Under the pieces are notes generated by a model. The model ran no database searches. It was given only the letters and a program-made list of their open reading frames with translations, and was not told the origin of the DNA. The position numbers and the translations under genes are program-made. From an uncultured Methanospirillum sp. (GTDB lineage: Archaea; Halobacteriota; Methanomicrobia; Methanomicrobiales; Methanospirillaceae): a DNA stretch of 64,000 nt. Of this stretch, positions 51,501 through 60,561 are shown one piece after another; position 1 is the stretch's first letter; each line of letters opens with the position of its first letter. Location: contig NZ_OY764544.1 in assembly GCF_963668475.1 (NCBI RefSeq), forward strand, positions 1,178,001 through 1,242,000. The letters run 5' to 3'.

Positions 51501-54122
51501 GTGAAACAAAAAACAGAGAGTTTGAATAGAATGGCAGATGAAAGGCAGAAAAAGATAGAACTGGTAATCTCCGGGATGCACTGCGCTAGTTGTGCTATTA
51601 ACCTGGAGAAGGGACTGTCTGCTGCGGATGGAGTGAGCAATGCACAGGTTAACTTCGGAACAGGAAAAGCGGTTGTGCAATATGATCCCACGTTGACAAA
51701 CCTAACGATGCTTACCAGGGCAGTTGAAAAAACCGGTTACGGGGTTATCAATGAACAGGTCACGATCAGGGTAGGAGGAATGACCTGCGCTATCTGTGCA
51801 CAGATCATCGAGACTGTCCTGAAAAACCTGGATGGCGTTGAGGCTGCCACTGTGAACCTCGGTACTGAACGTGCATATGTCACATACAATCCCTCACTTG
51901 TTACCCTGTTTCAGATGCGGGATGCCATCATAAATGCGGGCTACCAGTACCTCGGTACGGATAAAAAAGGCACAATCAGGGCTGGCGATGACGATATCAA
52001 AGCAGATCTCCACAATAAACTGACGAGAGTTATCGTTGGATTTGCCATATCGGCAGTTCTCATGGGGATGATGGCCGCACCACACGGGCTGATGCACACC
52101 CTTGCGTACCTCCAGTTTCTAATAGCCACTCCTGCATTCTTCTGGCTTGGCATGCCGATATTCAGGGCTGCGTTTGCGTCCCTGCGAAACCGGACCCTGA
52201 ACATGGATGTCATGTATGCCATGGGTACAACGGTTGCGTACCTGGCAAGCGTGCTTGGAACGTTCGGTATCGTTCTGGACATGAGTTACATCCTGTACGA
52301 AACTGCCATTATGCTTGCGTCGTTCCTCATGCTTGGAAGGTACCTTGAGACGAGAGCAAAAGGAAGAACCTCATCAGCAATCCAGGCCCTTGTAAGGCTC
52401 CAGTCTGACACGGCGGCGGTCATTAGGGGAGATGAAGAGATCCGTGTGCCAGTTGAAGATGTTGCTGTCGGTGACAGGATTGTCATCAGGCCTGGGGACA
52501 GGATCCCGGTAGATGGGATCGTCACATCTGGTTCAAGTTTTGTTGATGAATCCATGGTCACCGGTGAACCGCTCCCTGCTGAAAAACTCACAGGAGACGA
52601 GATCATTGCCGGAACTCTCGCCACAACAGGAAGTCTGACATTCGAGGCACGGCGTGTTGGTGCTGACACAATGCTCTCGCGAATCATCAGGATGGTTGAA
52701 GATGCCCAGGGATCCAAACCACCAGTCCAGAAGATAGCAGATACAGTTGTTACCTGGTTTATTCCTGTTGTTCTGGTGATTGCAGTTGGATCATTTCTCT
52801 TCTGGTTCCTGGTAGCTGGTGCAGGCCTTCAGTTTGCAGTCCAGACAATGATCGCTGTCATGGTGGTTGCCTGCCCCTGTGCACTCGGGCTTGCTACACC
52901 CACAGCCATCACAGTCGGGGTAGGCAGAGGAGCAGAACTAGGAATTCTAATACGAAACGGAGAGAGCCTTGAAGTTTCAGACCGGCTGACTACGATGCTT
53001 TTTGACAAGACCGGCACCCTTACTCAGGGAAAACCGGTAGTGACTGATATTGATGTATTCACAGGTTCACGCTCACTTCTTATCTCCTATGCAGCAGGTC
53101 TTGAGTATCTCTCGACCCATCCTCTCGGAGAAGCGATTCTCACACAAGCAGGAGAGGAGGGAATTGATCCTGCCGAAGTCAGCGGATTCACGTATCTCCC
53201 GGGTAAAGGACTTACAGGAGAGATTGCCGGGGGGTTGATCCGTGCAGGAAATCATCAGTTTATAGTAGAAGCCGGAGTGTTAGTCGATACGGATGCAGAA
53301 TTGCAGATTAAACAGAGACAGGAAGAGGGCAAGACAACAGTCCTGGTAGCCAGGGATAATCAACTTCTCGGCCTCATCTCGATTGCTGATTCGGTGAAGC
53401 CATCGGCTGCAGCAGCGATTACAGAGTTACGAAAGATGAGAATATCAGCAGGAATGGTAACCGGTGATAACCAGAGGACAGCACGGGCTGTTGGACAGAT
53501 GGTGGGGATTGACCGTGTGATTGCCGGTGTTCTTCCTGATGAGAAGGAGAATGAAGTCTCCCGGCTGCAACAGCAGAAAGAAGTGGTGGCTTTTGTTGGG
53601 GACGGGATTAATGATGCCCCCGCACTTGCCAGGGCTGACACCGGAATTGCGATCGGTTCAGGAACAGATGTCGCAATCGAAAGTGCCGATATCATACTTG
53701 TGAGGGATGAGATAACCGATGCAGTCGCCGCAATCCAGTTGTCCCGTAAAGTAATGGGGAGAATCAGACTCAATCTCTTCTGGGCGTTTGCATACAATAT
53801 CATTCTCATCCCTCTCGCAGCCGGCCTCTTCTACCCGGGAGTCATATTCAGACCTGAATACGGTGCCCTTGCTATGGCACTCTCTTCAGTAACGGTGATA
53901 TCACTCTCACTGCTTTTGAGGAGATATACCCCACCAATCAGAATGATGACCTTTCAGACCATGCCAGATTCTACTGCCATAGATCCGGTCTGCGGAATGA
54001 AAGTAAACACAGATACTGCAGATTTCACAACAACATACAAGAATAATACGTATTACTTCTGCAACAAGGGATGCCTCGATACATTTGAAAAAGAGCCAGA
54101 GAAGTTCCTGAACAAGAAATAA
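51501..54122 (+). CDS. copA: Heavy-metal P-type ATPase (CopA-like) with two HMA domains and C-terminal YHS domain
   Basis: This 873-residue P1B-ATPase has HMA domain 1 with Cys28/Cys31 (GMHCASC) and HMA domain 2 with Cys96/Cys99 (GMTCAIC). Eight membrane helices follow, with CPC at 458-460 in the transport site, the phosphorylation site DKTGT at 502, and GDGINDAPALARAD. CPC plus HMA points to Cu(I) export. A YHS domain (828-873) with DPVCGM and YFCNKGC is joined at the C-terminus, an uncommon place for it. The GTG start has AAGGA seven bases upstream; Met11 is an alternative. Confidence 0.94.
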   Translation: MKQKTESLNRMADERQKKIELVISGMHCASCAINLEKGLSAADGVSNAQVNFGTGKAVVQYDPTLTNLTMLTRAVEKTGYGVINEQVTIRVGGMTCAICAQIIETVLKNLDGVEAATVNLGTERAYVTYNPSLVTLFQMRDAIINAGYQYLGTDKKGTIRAGDDDIKADLHNKLTRVIVGFAISAVLMGMMAAPHGLMHTLAYLQFLIATPAFFWLGMPIFRAAFASLRNRTLNMDVMYAMGTTVAYLASVLGTFGIVLDMSYILYETAIMLASFLMLGRYLETRAKGRTSSAIQALVRLQSDTAAVIRGDEEIRVPVEDVAVGDRIVIRPGDRIPVDGIVTSGSSFVDESMVTGEPLPAEKLTGDEIIAGTLATTGSLTFEARRVGADTMLSRIIRMVEDAQGSKPPVQKIADTVVTWFIPVVLVIAVGSFLFWFLVAGAGLQFAVQTMIAVMVVACPCALGLATPTAITVGVGRGAELGILIRNGESLEVSDRLTTMLFDKTGTLTQGKPVVTDIDVFTGSRSLLISYAAGLEYLSTHPLGEAILTQAGEEGIDPAEVSGFTYLPGKGLTGEIAGGLIRAGNHQFIVEAGVLVDTDAELQIKQRQEEGKTTVLVARDNQLLGLISIADSVKPSAAAAITELRKMRISAGMVTGDNQRTARAVGQMVGIDRVIAGVLPDEKENEVSRLQQQKEVVAFVGDGINDAPALARADTGIAIGSGTDVAIESADIILVRDEITDAVAAIQLSRKVMGRIRLNLFWAFAYNIILIPLAAGLFYPGVIFRPEYGALAMALSSVTVISLSLLLRRYTPPIRMMTFQTMPDSTAIDPVCGMKVNTDTADFTTTYKNNTYYFCNKGCLDTFEKEPEKFLNKK

Positions 54123-54125
54123 TAA

Positions 54126-54135
54126 CCCCTTTTTT
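54126..54135 (+). terminator. Oligo-T terminator CCCCTTTTTT
   Basis: Four C and six T lie three bases after the copA stop (54130-54135). Confidence 0.5.
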
Positions 54136-54191
54136 GACCAGAGGAAAAAACCCGGACCTAAAAAATCTGTCGTTTCAAGAGGGCCTGCATT

Positions 54192-54953
54192 TCAGGCACT
54201 CTTGACTATGAGACTGATTACCTTACTTTCAGACGGAGTGTACAGCCCGTCACCAGGGAAAAGTACCCGCACATGTACCTCACCTTCCTGAACAACCGGA
54301 ATTCTAAAGTTGTACTCTCCGATCTGATCAGTCTGACCGAATCCCAAAGGATCCCAGTCAATACCAGCAGTGCTGCCATTCGGTCCGGACTTATTTCCGG
54401 ATGAATCTGACTGATATCCGATCTCACGGTTTGGAACACCTTTTCCTGCTGAATCGGTGAGTCTTCCCTTGAAGACGACCTCATCACCAACCCGGGGATA
54501 GACAGGCCATCCGGACAGGGTGAGAGTTGTCTTTCCCGCTTTAGTCGAGGGAACCACGTCGACCATGATCTTGGGACTATTTACTCCATTATACAATGCT
54601 TCAAATCCCCATGTCCCACCCACATCTGCAGGAAGTTTGTAAAAGAACTTTCCATGCTGATCAGGAGACGACAGAATAAAAGTGTCAGCAAGGCTGCCCT
54701 CAGGGGCAGAAATAAGAATAACCACATCTGACGGGGCACCACCAATCAGCGACTTATCGATGATCCCCTTAAGAACGATCTCATCCCCGATCTCAACATT
54801 GCGAGAGTCTGAGTCGATGATCACCTGATTCGGACCATCGTGTGTTGTATTGTTATGTTTATCTCTGATCTCTTCTCCGATGGTGACAGTACACACAAGT
54901 ACCATACACATCAGTGACATCAGAACTATTCGCAGGCAGATCGTATCAGCCAT
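54192..54953 (-). CDS. Secreted protein with Ig-like beta domains
   Basis: This 253-residue protein has a signal segment (6-26) and two beta-rich units. Each starts with a phrase like VEIGDEIVLKGIIDKSLIGG or VYPRVGDEVVFKGRLTDSAG and ends in a sheet-like strand, as in archaeal surface Ig/big-type domains. It has no membrane anchor. It probably lies on the cell surface or is released. Function is unknown. It is convergent with copA. Confidence 0.75.
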   Translation of the reverse strand: MADTICLRIVLMSLMCMVLVCTVTIGEEIRDKHNNTTHDGPNQVIIDSDSRNVEIGDEIVLKGIIDKSLIGGAPSDVVILISAPEGSLADTFILSSPDQHGKFFYKLPADVGGTWGFEALYNGVNSPKIMVDVVPSTKAGKTTLTLSGWPVYPRVGDEVVFKGRLTDSAGKGVPNREIGYQSDSSGNKSGPNGSTAGIDWDPLGFGQTDQIGEYNFRIPVVQEGEVHVRVLFPGDGLYTPSESKVISLIVKSA

Positions 54954-55220
54954 TCCTCCTGTACCAGATATCCTGTATGTATCTGAAAGGTGCGATCATA
55001 TCAGGCTTCGCGCATCGGGACAGGACAGAGAGTAAATAGATTATAATTCTCCCATATACTGCTAGGATCTGAGATGTTAAAAAGAGAAACGATCCTCCGC
55101 GCATAACACCACCAATCCGTATTGGCGAGATTAGTATTGAAAATGAGAAATTGCCAGGGGTTTCGTGTTTCAACAGATCATACAGTATTAATGCACACGC
55201 CCTGAGGCCCAGAAATAATC

Positions 55221-55454
55221 TTATGTCTGATTTTCTGAAAAGGTTTCTTCCTTGACTATCGTGCAGACCCTGCCAACCTTTCCATCCTTGAGGCGGACCT
55301 TAATCCCGTGGGGATGAAAGGACGAATTGGTCAGGATCTCGCTCACCACTCCACGTGTCTTCTTTCCTGAACGCTGATCCTGTTTCTGAATAATATCAAC
55401 AGAGAGACCAGAGTGAATCGATCCACGACTCTTCGCATCATTTCTTTCAGGCAT
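55221..55454 (-). CDS. YwbE family protein (DUF2196)
   Basis: The 77-residue protein shows RGSIHSGLSVDIIQKQDQRSGKKTRGVV and HPHGIKVRLKDGKVGRV, the pattern of the small YwbE proteins, thought to be nucleic-acid-binding from their basic character. The ATG at 55454 (MPERNDAKSRG) fits better than the TTG that opens the frame. Role is unknown. Confidence 0.85.
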   Translation of the reverse strand: MPERNDAKSRGSIHSGLSVDIIQKQDQRSGKKTRGVVSEILTNSSFHPHGIKVRLKDGKVGRVCTIVKEETFSENQT

Positions 55455-55549
55455 ACTATCTGACAAACCACTCAATCCGGTTTCGATCGGGACAACCAGA
55501 GATCAGTACATATTGCAGATCTCACCGATAATACTGTGTCAAAAAGGGA

Positions 55550-56809
55550 TTATTCAGGGGGTCTGACCGTGAGATATGCAATGATCAGCCCGAACAGTGC
55601 CAGAACTATCACAACAGGAAAGACACCAAGGTACGATCCTGATATACTCTTTATGTATCCTGCCAGTTGCGGACCGGCAATTGCACCAGCACCGTATGCC
55701 AGAAAGACAAACCCATAGCATCGAGGATAGTCACGGGTTCCAAAGTATACAGCTGTTGCGGCTGGTGCGATCGCAAGCCACCCACCCAGACATCCCCAGA
55801 GTACCGCGAACGAGATGATGTATACCGGAGCCGACGGTGAGAGCGTGATCAACAGCGATGCACCCATAATCAGTGCAAATGAGACCATGGCCACAGTCCT
55901 GACCGTTATGCGATCAGCAAGGAACCCGAAGGCCGGCCTGCCACCACCGTTGAATATTGCGAAGACACCGACCAGTGCCGTTGCTAACACAGGGGAGATC
56001 TGTGCAACCTCAGTGCCGACCGGTTTAGCAATAGAGATTGCCATGAGGCCGGAGAGACATCCGATAAAGTAACAGATCCAGAGTCCGTAAAATGCCCTGG
56101 TCTTCACCATTTCAGGGAGCATGAACTCGCAGGTCTGATTCTGTGATGAACACTGTGGAGGTTCCCATCCGGACGGCTTCCACCCGGGAGGAGGAAATCT
56201 CTGCGGGAGAGCAAGGAGCACGGTCAGGATAATGAATGCAATCCCAAAGATCCTGAAGGTCTCCATGACACCGGTTTCAGCGATGAGCAGCCCGGAGAGG
56301 TTGGCTGTGAGAAAGGCTGAAAACCCGAATCCCAACAGAACCAGCCCTACTGCAAGCCCCCGTCTTTCAGGAAACCACCGGGCAGCGACAGCTACCGGAG
56401 CACCATATGCAATCCCGACACCAAGACCGCCGATTACCCCATACACAACCGAAAGAATCTGCACCGAACTTGCCACGGATGCCATGAGCCACCCAACCCC
56501 GGTGAGGAGACCTCCGGCAATGATGATCAGACGGGGACCATACATATCGAGGTACTTGCCGGTCAGGGGCATTGCCAGGGCAAAACATGCGAGGAATACC
56601 GAGAACGGCATGAGCAGTTCCCCTGCAGTCACCTGCTGATGAAGGGTTTTTGTGAAGTAGTCTGCCAGTGGCCCGACAAATACACTCCATGAGTAGATAC
56701 TCCCAAGGCAGAGGTTGAGGATCATTCCGAGAAGGACTAATCCCCATCTGCCTTTTTCTGCAACCATCCCGAGGATCCGCAGTTCATGATCCATACCTTG
56801 TTGTCTCAT
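55550..56809 (-). CDS. MFS transporter, OFA (oxalate/formate antiporter) family
   Basis: This 419-residue transporter with twelve predicted membrane segments opens with GMILNLCLGSIYSWSVFVGPL. It also has GIAYGAPVAVAARWFPERRGLAVGLVLLGFGFSAF, the OFA pattern. Members move oxalate, formate or other small carboxylates. The ATG lies eight bases after the acetyl-CoA synthetase stop on the same strand, so the pair is an operon, and acetate uptake is the likely job here. Downstream Met starts (residues 6 and 15) are alternatives. Confidence 0.87.
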   Translation of the reverse strand: MRQQGMDHELRILGMVAEKGRWGLVLLGMILNLCLGSIYSWSVFVGPLADYFTKTLHQQVTAGELLMPFSVFLACFALAMPLTGKYLDMYGPRLIIIAGGLLTGVGWLMASVASSVQILSVVYGVIGGLGVGIAYGAPVAVAARWFPERRGLAVGLVLLGFGFSAFLTANLSGLLIAETGVMETFRIFGIAFIILTVLLALPQRFPPPGWKPSGWEPPQCSSQNQTCEFMLPEMVKTRAFYGLWICYFIGCLSGLMAISIAKPVGTEVAQISPVLATALVGVFAIFNGGGRPAFGFLADRITVRTVAMVSFALIMGASLLITLSPSAPVYIISFAVLWGCLGGWLAIAPAATAVYFGTRDYPRCYGFVFLAYGAGAIAGPQLAGYIKSISGSYLGVFPVVIVLALFGLIIAYLTVRPPE

Positions 56810-56817
56810 GTTGCTTT

Positions 56818-58707
56818 TTACTCTTCAAGTGTAGAGATATCCCCTGGGTCCATGCCCATCTCTTTTGCCTTGAGCAGACGTCGCATGATCTTCCCGCTCC
56901 TGGTTTTGGGCAGTTTATCCATGAACTCTATTGCATTTGGCATGGCTATTGGTCCGATACTCATCCTCACATGATATGTCAGTTCAGAGATCAGCTTCTG
57001 GCTCGGTTCATATCCCTGTATCAGTGTCACGAACGCCTTGACAGCCTGACCTTTGATCTCATCGGGAACACCAATAACGGCTGCTTCTGCAACAGCCTCA
57101 TGCTCGACCAGGGCAGACTCTACCTCTGCGGTTCCGAGATTATGGCCTGCAACGATGATGATGTCATCAGACCGGCCCAGGATCATGATATACCCGTCCT
57201 CATCCTTTACCGCGAGATCACCGACAGTATAATACTCCTTTATCTGGGTCCAGTACTTTCGGTACCGTTCATCGTTGTTGTATACAGTCCTCATCATCGA
57301 TGGCCATGGCTCCTTGATGACGAGCAGTCCGCCCTGACCAGGAGGCACCGGATTTCCATCCTTGTCAACCACATCAACAACCACACCAGGGATCGGGACA
57401 CCAGCAAACCCTGGCTTCATCGGCATTCCAAGCGGCGTAGTGATCATGTGCATACCTGTCTCGGTCTGCCACCAGGTATCCAGGATCGGACATTTGTTCT
57501 TGCCGATAACCCGGTAATACCACTCGAAGGCTTCAGGGTTAAGAGGTTCACCGACAGAACCAATAATTCTGAGGGAACTCAGGTCATACTTGTCAGGCCA
57601 TTCTTCACCCACCCTCATAAACATCCTGATAGCAGTCGGGGCGGTATAGAAGATCGAGACGCCAAACTCCTCGATGATGCTCCACCAGATCCCAAAGTCA
57701 GGGTAATCAGGCGTCGTCTCGGTGATGACCACCGTTGCCCCGACTGAGAGCGGACCATACACGATGTAACTGTGGCCTGTGATCCAGCCCGGATCTGCGG
57801 AGCACCAGTAGACATCGTTCTCTTTGATGTCGAAGATGTACTTACAGGTGTAATGGGTTCCAACCATATACCCTCCACAGGCATGAACGATCCCCTTGGC
57901 AGTTCCTGTAGTCCCGCTGGTGTAGAGGATGAAGAGCGGATCTTCGGCATCCATTTCTTCGGCTGGGCACTCATCAGACATCCCTTCCTGTATCCCGTAG
58001 AAATCCACCTCTAATTCGGAGTACAGTTCGAGCGGGCACTTCTCCCTGCAGAGCACGATGACCTTCTCAACACTCGGTGAGTTACGGACAGCATCATCCA
58101 CGATACTCTTGAGGGGGATCGTCTTTCCCCTGCGTTTCCCGACATCTGCGGTGATCACTATCTTCGCATTGGCATCCCGTATCCGTGAGTGGAGTGCCTC
58201 GGCACCGAACCCGGCGTATACGATCGAATGGACAGCTCCGATCCTTGCACATGCCAGTATGGCAACCACATGTTCAGGGACGAAGGGCATGTAGAAACAG
58301 ACACGATCACCCTTCTGCACCCCAAGGCTCTTCAATGCGTTGGCAAACCGCATGACAGAGCGGGAGAGTTGCCTGTATGTCAGCACCTCTTCCCGTCCAT
58401 CCTCACCCCTCCAGATGATCGCGAGCTTGTTGCGTCGTCCGTTGTTGACATGACGGTCCAGACAGTTCTCGGTGATGTTCAGGCTTGCACCGGTAAACCA
58501 CCGTGCATACGGGTGCTCCCATTCCCTGACCTTATCCCATGGGCGCATCCACTTCAGTTCGCGTGCTTTCTCATCCCAGAACCCATCCGGATCAGAGATG
58601 AATTTTGCATATGCTGCCTTGTAATCTCCCAGTGCAGAATTCGCCAGGTACTGCGGGTCCGGAATGTATGCCTTCTTCTCAAGTTTGACTTCAAAGTCTT
58701 CAGCCAT
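56818..58707 (-). CDS. acs: Acetyl-CoA synthetase (AMP-forming)
   Basis: This 629-residue enzyme makes acetyl-CoA from acetate, ATP and CoA. It has the P-loop YTSGTTGTAKGIVHACGG near residue 265, DTWWQTETG near 410, RSDDIIIVAGHNLGTAEVES near 520, and the acetylatable Lys in PKTRSGKIMRRLL near the end. The start has a strong ribosome-binding site AAGGAGGT six bases upstream. The gene heads an operon with the OFA transporter and is divergent from an HTH-PAS regulator. Confidence 0.95.
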   Translation of the reverse strand: MAEDFEVKLEKKAYIPDPQYLANSALGDYKAAYAKFISDPDGFWDEKARELKWMRPWDKVREWEHPYARWFTGASLNITENCLDRHVNNGRRNKLAIIWRGEDGREEVLTYRQLSRSVMRFANALKSLGVQKGDRVCFYMPFVPEHVVAILACARIGAVHSIVYAGFGAEALHSRIRDANAKIVITADVGKRRGKTIPLKSIVDDAVRNSPSVEKVIVLCREKCPLELYSELEVDFYGIQEGMSDECPAEEMDAEDPLFILYTSGTTGTAKGIVHACGGYMVGTHYTCKYIFDIKENDVYWCSADPGWITGHSYIVYGPLSVGATVVITETTPDYPDFGIWWSIIEEFGVSIFYTAPTAIRMFMRVGEEWPDKYDLSSLRIIGSVGEPLNPEAFEWYYRVIGKNKCPILDTWWQTETGMHMITTPLGMPMKPGFAGVPIPGVVVDVVDKDGNPVPPGQGGLLVIKEPWPSMMRTVYNNDERYRKYWTQIKEYYTVGDLAVKDEDGYIMILGRSDDIIIVAGHNLGTAEVESALVEHEAVAEAAVIGVPDEIKGQAVKAFVTLIQGYEPSQKLISELTYHVRMSIGPIAMPNAIEFMDKLPKTRSGKIMRRLLKAKEMGMDPGDISTLEE

Positions 58708-58712
58708 GATTG

Positions 58713-58720
58713 ACCTCCTT
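58713..58720 (-). promoter_or_regulatory. Strong ribosome-binding site of acs
   Basis: On the minus strand AAGGAGGT lies five bases before the acs ATG, an almost complete match to the anti-Shine-Dalgarno sequence. This suggests high translation. Confidence 0.6.
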
Positions 58721-58857
58721 CATGATTAATCGTTAACAATGCCCCCGCCTTCCAGACGCATGTCTGGCACAATCAAAGGACAGGACGACGCTCTATACGT
58801 TCTGAAGTATACGCAGCATCTGATCAGGAGTTATACACATCAATATTTAATAAATTG

Positions 58858-59029
58858 TATGTGTCGGACATAATAGTCACAACAGTCAAGTGGCTTTTAA
58901 CGATTATTTTATTGAAAATCGCCCAAAATTGTTCTGAATAATTCACCTGCATCAAGAACCGATACTCAAATTAGAGATGGTCCTCTTTATCAGGTCAAGT
59001 GACAGTAGGATATGTACGACATAATGACA
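58858..59029. promoter_or_regulatory. Repeated sequence elements in the acs/regulator intergenic region
   Basis: The 354-base divergent region holds TATGTGTCGGACATAAT (58858-58874) and TATGTACGACATAAT (59011-59025). Each has a related GTCAAGTG element nearby (58885-58892 and 58994-59001). The similarity suggests a regulator-binding pair. The rest is AT-rich. A possible minus-strand TATA region lies at 58842-58858. Confidence 0.4.
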
Positions 59030-59061
59030 AAGACAGGACCAACCATACGAGGTGAAAAATA

Positions 59062-60474
59062 TTGATAGGAGATCTAGAGGAACTCATACGAATCAGGGAA
59101 CAACTTGCTGAGCATCCGCGGGGTATGTCCATCACCGATCTCTCACAGGTGCTGGGCATTCATCGGACCACGGTGGCCAAGTACCTCGATGGGATGCAGA
59201 TGAAAGGAGAGGTAGACCTCCGGATTGTCAGCACGGCCAAAGTTTACCACCTCTCAAACCGGATTCCCTCTTCTGCTCTTGCCGTATATACCCGGGATCC
59301 ATATATTCTCATCACCTGCAGAATGATTGTAGGAGATGCAAGGAACGGGATATGTGAGCTCTTCGGACTATCTGACGAACCCAGAGGGAAGCAGATCACA
59401 GATCCCGATCTGAATCTTCTCATGCAGGATGAGATCACCTCAAAGATCAAAAAAGCAATTCAGGGGCAGATAGAAAACCTCGAACTCCCGGTCACAATCA
59501 GAGGTTCCCCCAGGTGGTTTGAGATCGCCATCATGCCGGTTGTCTGTGAGGACGGGCGACCAGGATGTGCAATCATCTTTAGGGATGAGACCGTGACAAG
59601 AGATGCCATCCACCAGGCTGAAATCTGTAGAGCCGAGGCTGAAACGCTTGCATCAGATCAGAACGAGTTTATCATCAGGTCAAGCCCTGACGGAATCCTC
59701 ACCTATGTCAATGATGCATTCTGCAGGAAAATGGAGAGAAAAAGGGATGAACTGATAGGATTTCCATACGAGCCGGTGATCTCACATGAAGACCTTGAAC
59801 GGCTTGACAGGCTCCGATCTGATCTGACACCAAAGAATCCTGTTGCAAAGATTGCATTCAAGACTATTCAGCCAGACGGGATGGTAGCATGGGAAGAGTG
59901 GCAGCACAGGGGGATCTTTACCAGCAGTGGTGTACTCGGAAGCATCCAAGCTATCGGAACCGATATATCAGAACGTAAACACCTTGAAGAACAGTTGCAG
60001 ATATACCATGCCAACTTCGAAACGGTCATAAAACAGAGAACCAGAGAGATGAGGGCAGCAAACCAGGATCTCATGGCTGAGATAACGCGACGGGAGAAAC
60101 TTGAGCGTGAACTGCTGATCATCAGGTTTGTCTTTGATCAGGCTTCAGACTCTATCCTGCTCTTTGATCGCACCGGGGCAGTATACCGGGCAAACGAGAC
60201 CGCATGCAAACTGCTCGGATACTCTCGTGAAGAGATACAGCAGATCACAGTTTATGATATCAACCCCGAGATCACCCCTCAAACCTGGCAGGAGATGTGG
60301 GAGATGCCAAGAGAAGAGGAAGAGACCTTCAGGGTCAGATCAGTTCACCGAAGACATGACGGGGAGATCATCCCGGTTGAGATATCTCGAAAGTTCATCA
60401 CAGCAGGACCATTGTCGCTCTTCTGCTCCATTGCACGTGAGATAGTAGGACCAGACGGGAAGGAGCAACGCTGA
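59062..60474 (+). CDS. Regulator with N-terminal HTH and PAS domains
   Basis: The 470-residue protein has a winged helix-turn-helix at about residues 20-55 (GMSITDLSQVLGIHRTTVAKYLDGM). Three PAS/PAC-type sensor units follow at about 75-190, 205-310 and 350-465, and a coiled-coil joins units two and three. No kinase domain is present, so it is a one-component sensor-regulator. The TTG start is supported by GAGGTGA seven bases upstream. It is divergent from acs and probably controls it. Confidence 0.85.
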   Translation: MIGDLEELIRIREQLAEHPRGMSITDLSQVLGIHRTTVAKYLDGMQMKGEVDLRIVSTAKVYHLSNRIPSSALAVYTRDPYILITCRMIVGDARNGICELFGLSDEPRGKQITDPDLNLLMQDEITSKIKKAIQGQIENLELPVTIRGSPRWFEIAIMPVVCEDGRPGCAIIFRDETVTRDAIHQAEICRAEAETLASDQNEFIIRSSPDGILTYVNDAFCRKMERKRDELIGFPYEPVISHEDLERLDRLRSDLTPKNPVAKIAFKTIQPDGMVAWEEWQHRGIFTSSGVLGSIQAIGTDISERKHLEEQLQIYHANFETVIKQRTREMRAANQDLMAEITRREKLERELLIIRFVFDQASDSILLFDRTGAVYRANETACKLLGYSREEIQQITVYDINPEITPQTWQEMWEMPREEEETFRVRSVHRRHDGEIIPVEISRKFITAGPLSLFCSIAREIVGPDGKEQR

Positions 60475-60561
60475 AATGAATATCTGATCACCTGGCAAGA
60501 TCCCAACGATTATTCATCTTCATGTTGAGATCAACTGAAAGACCATGTCGGGTGAATGGAA

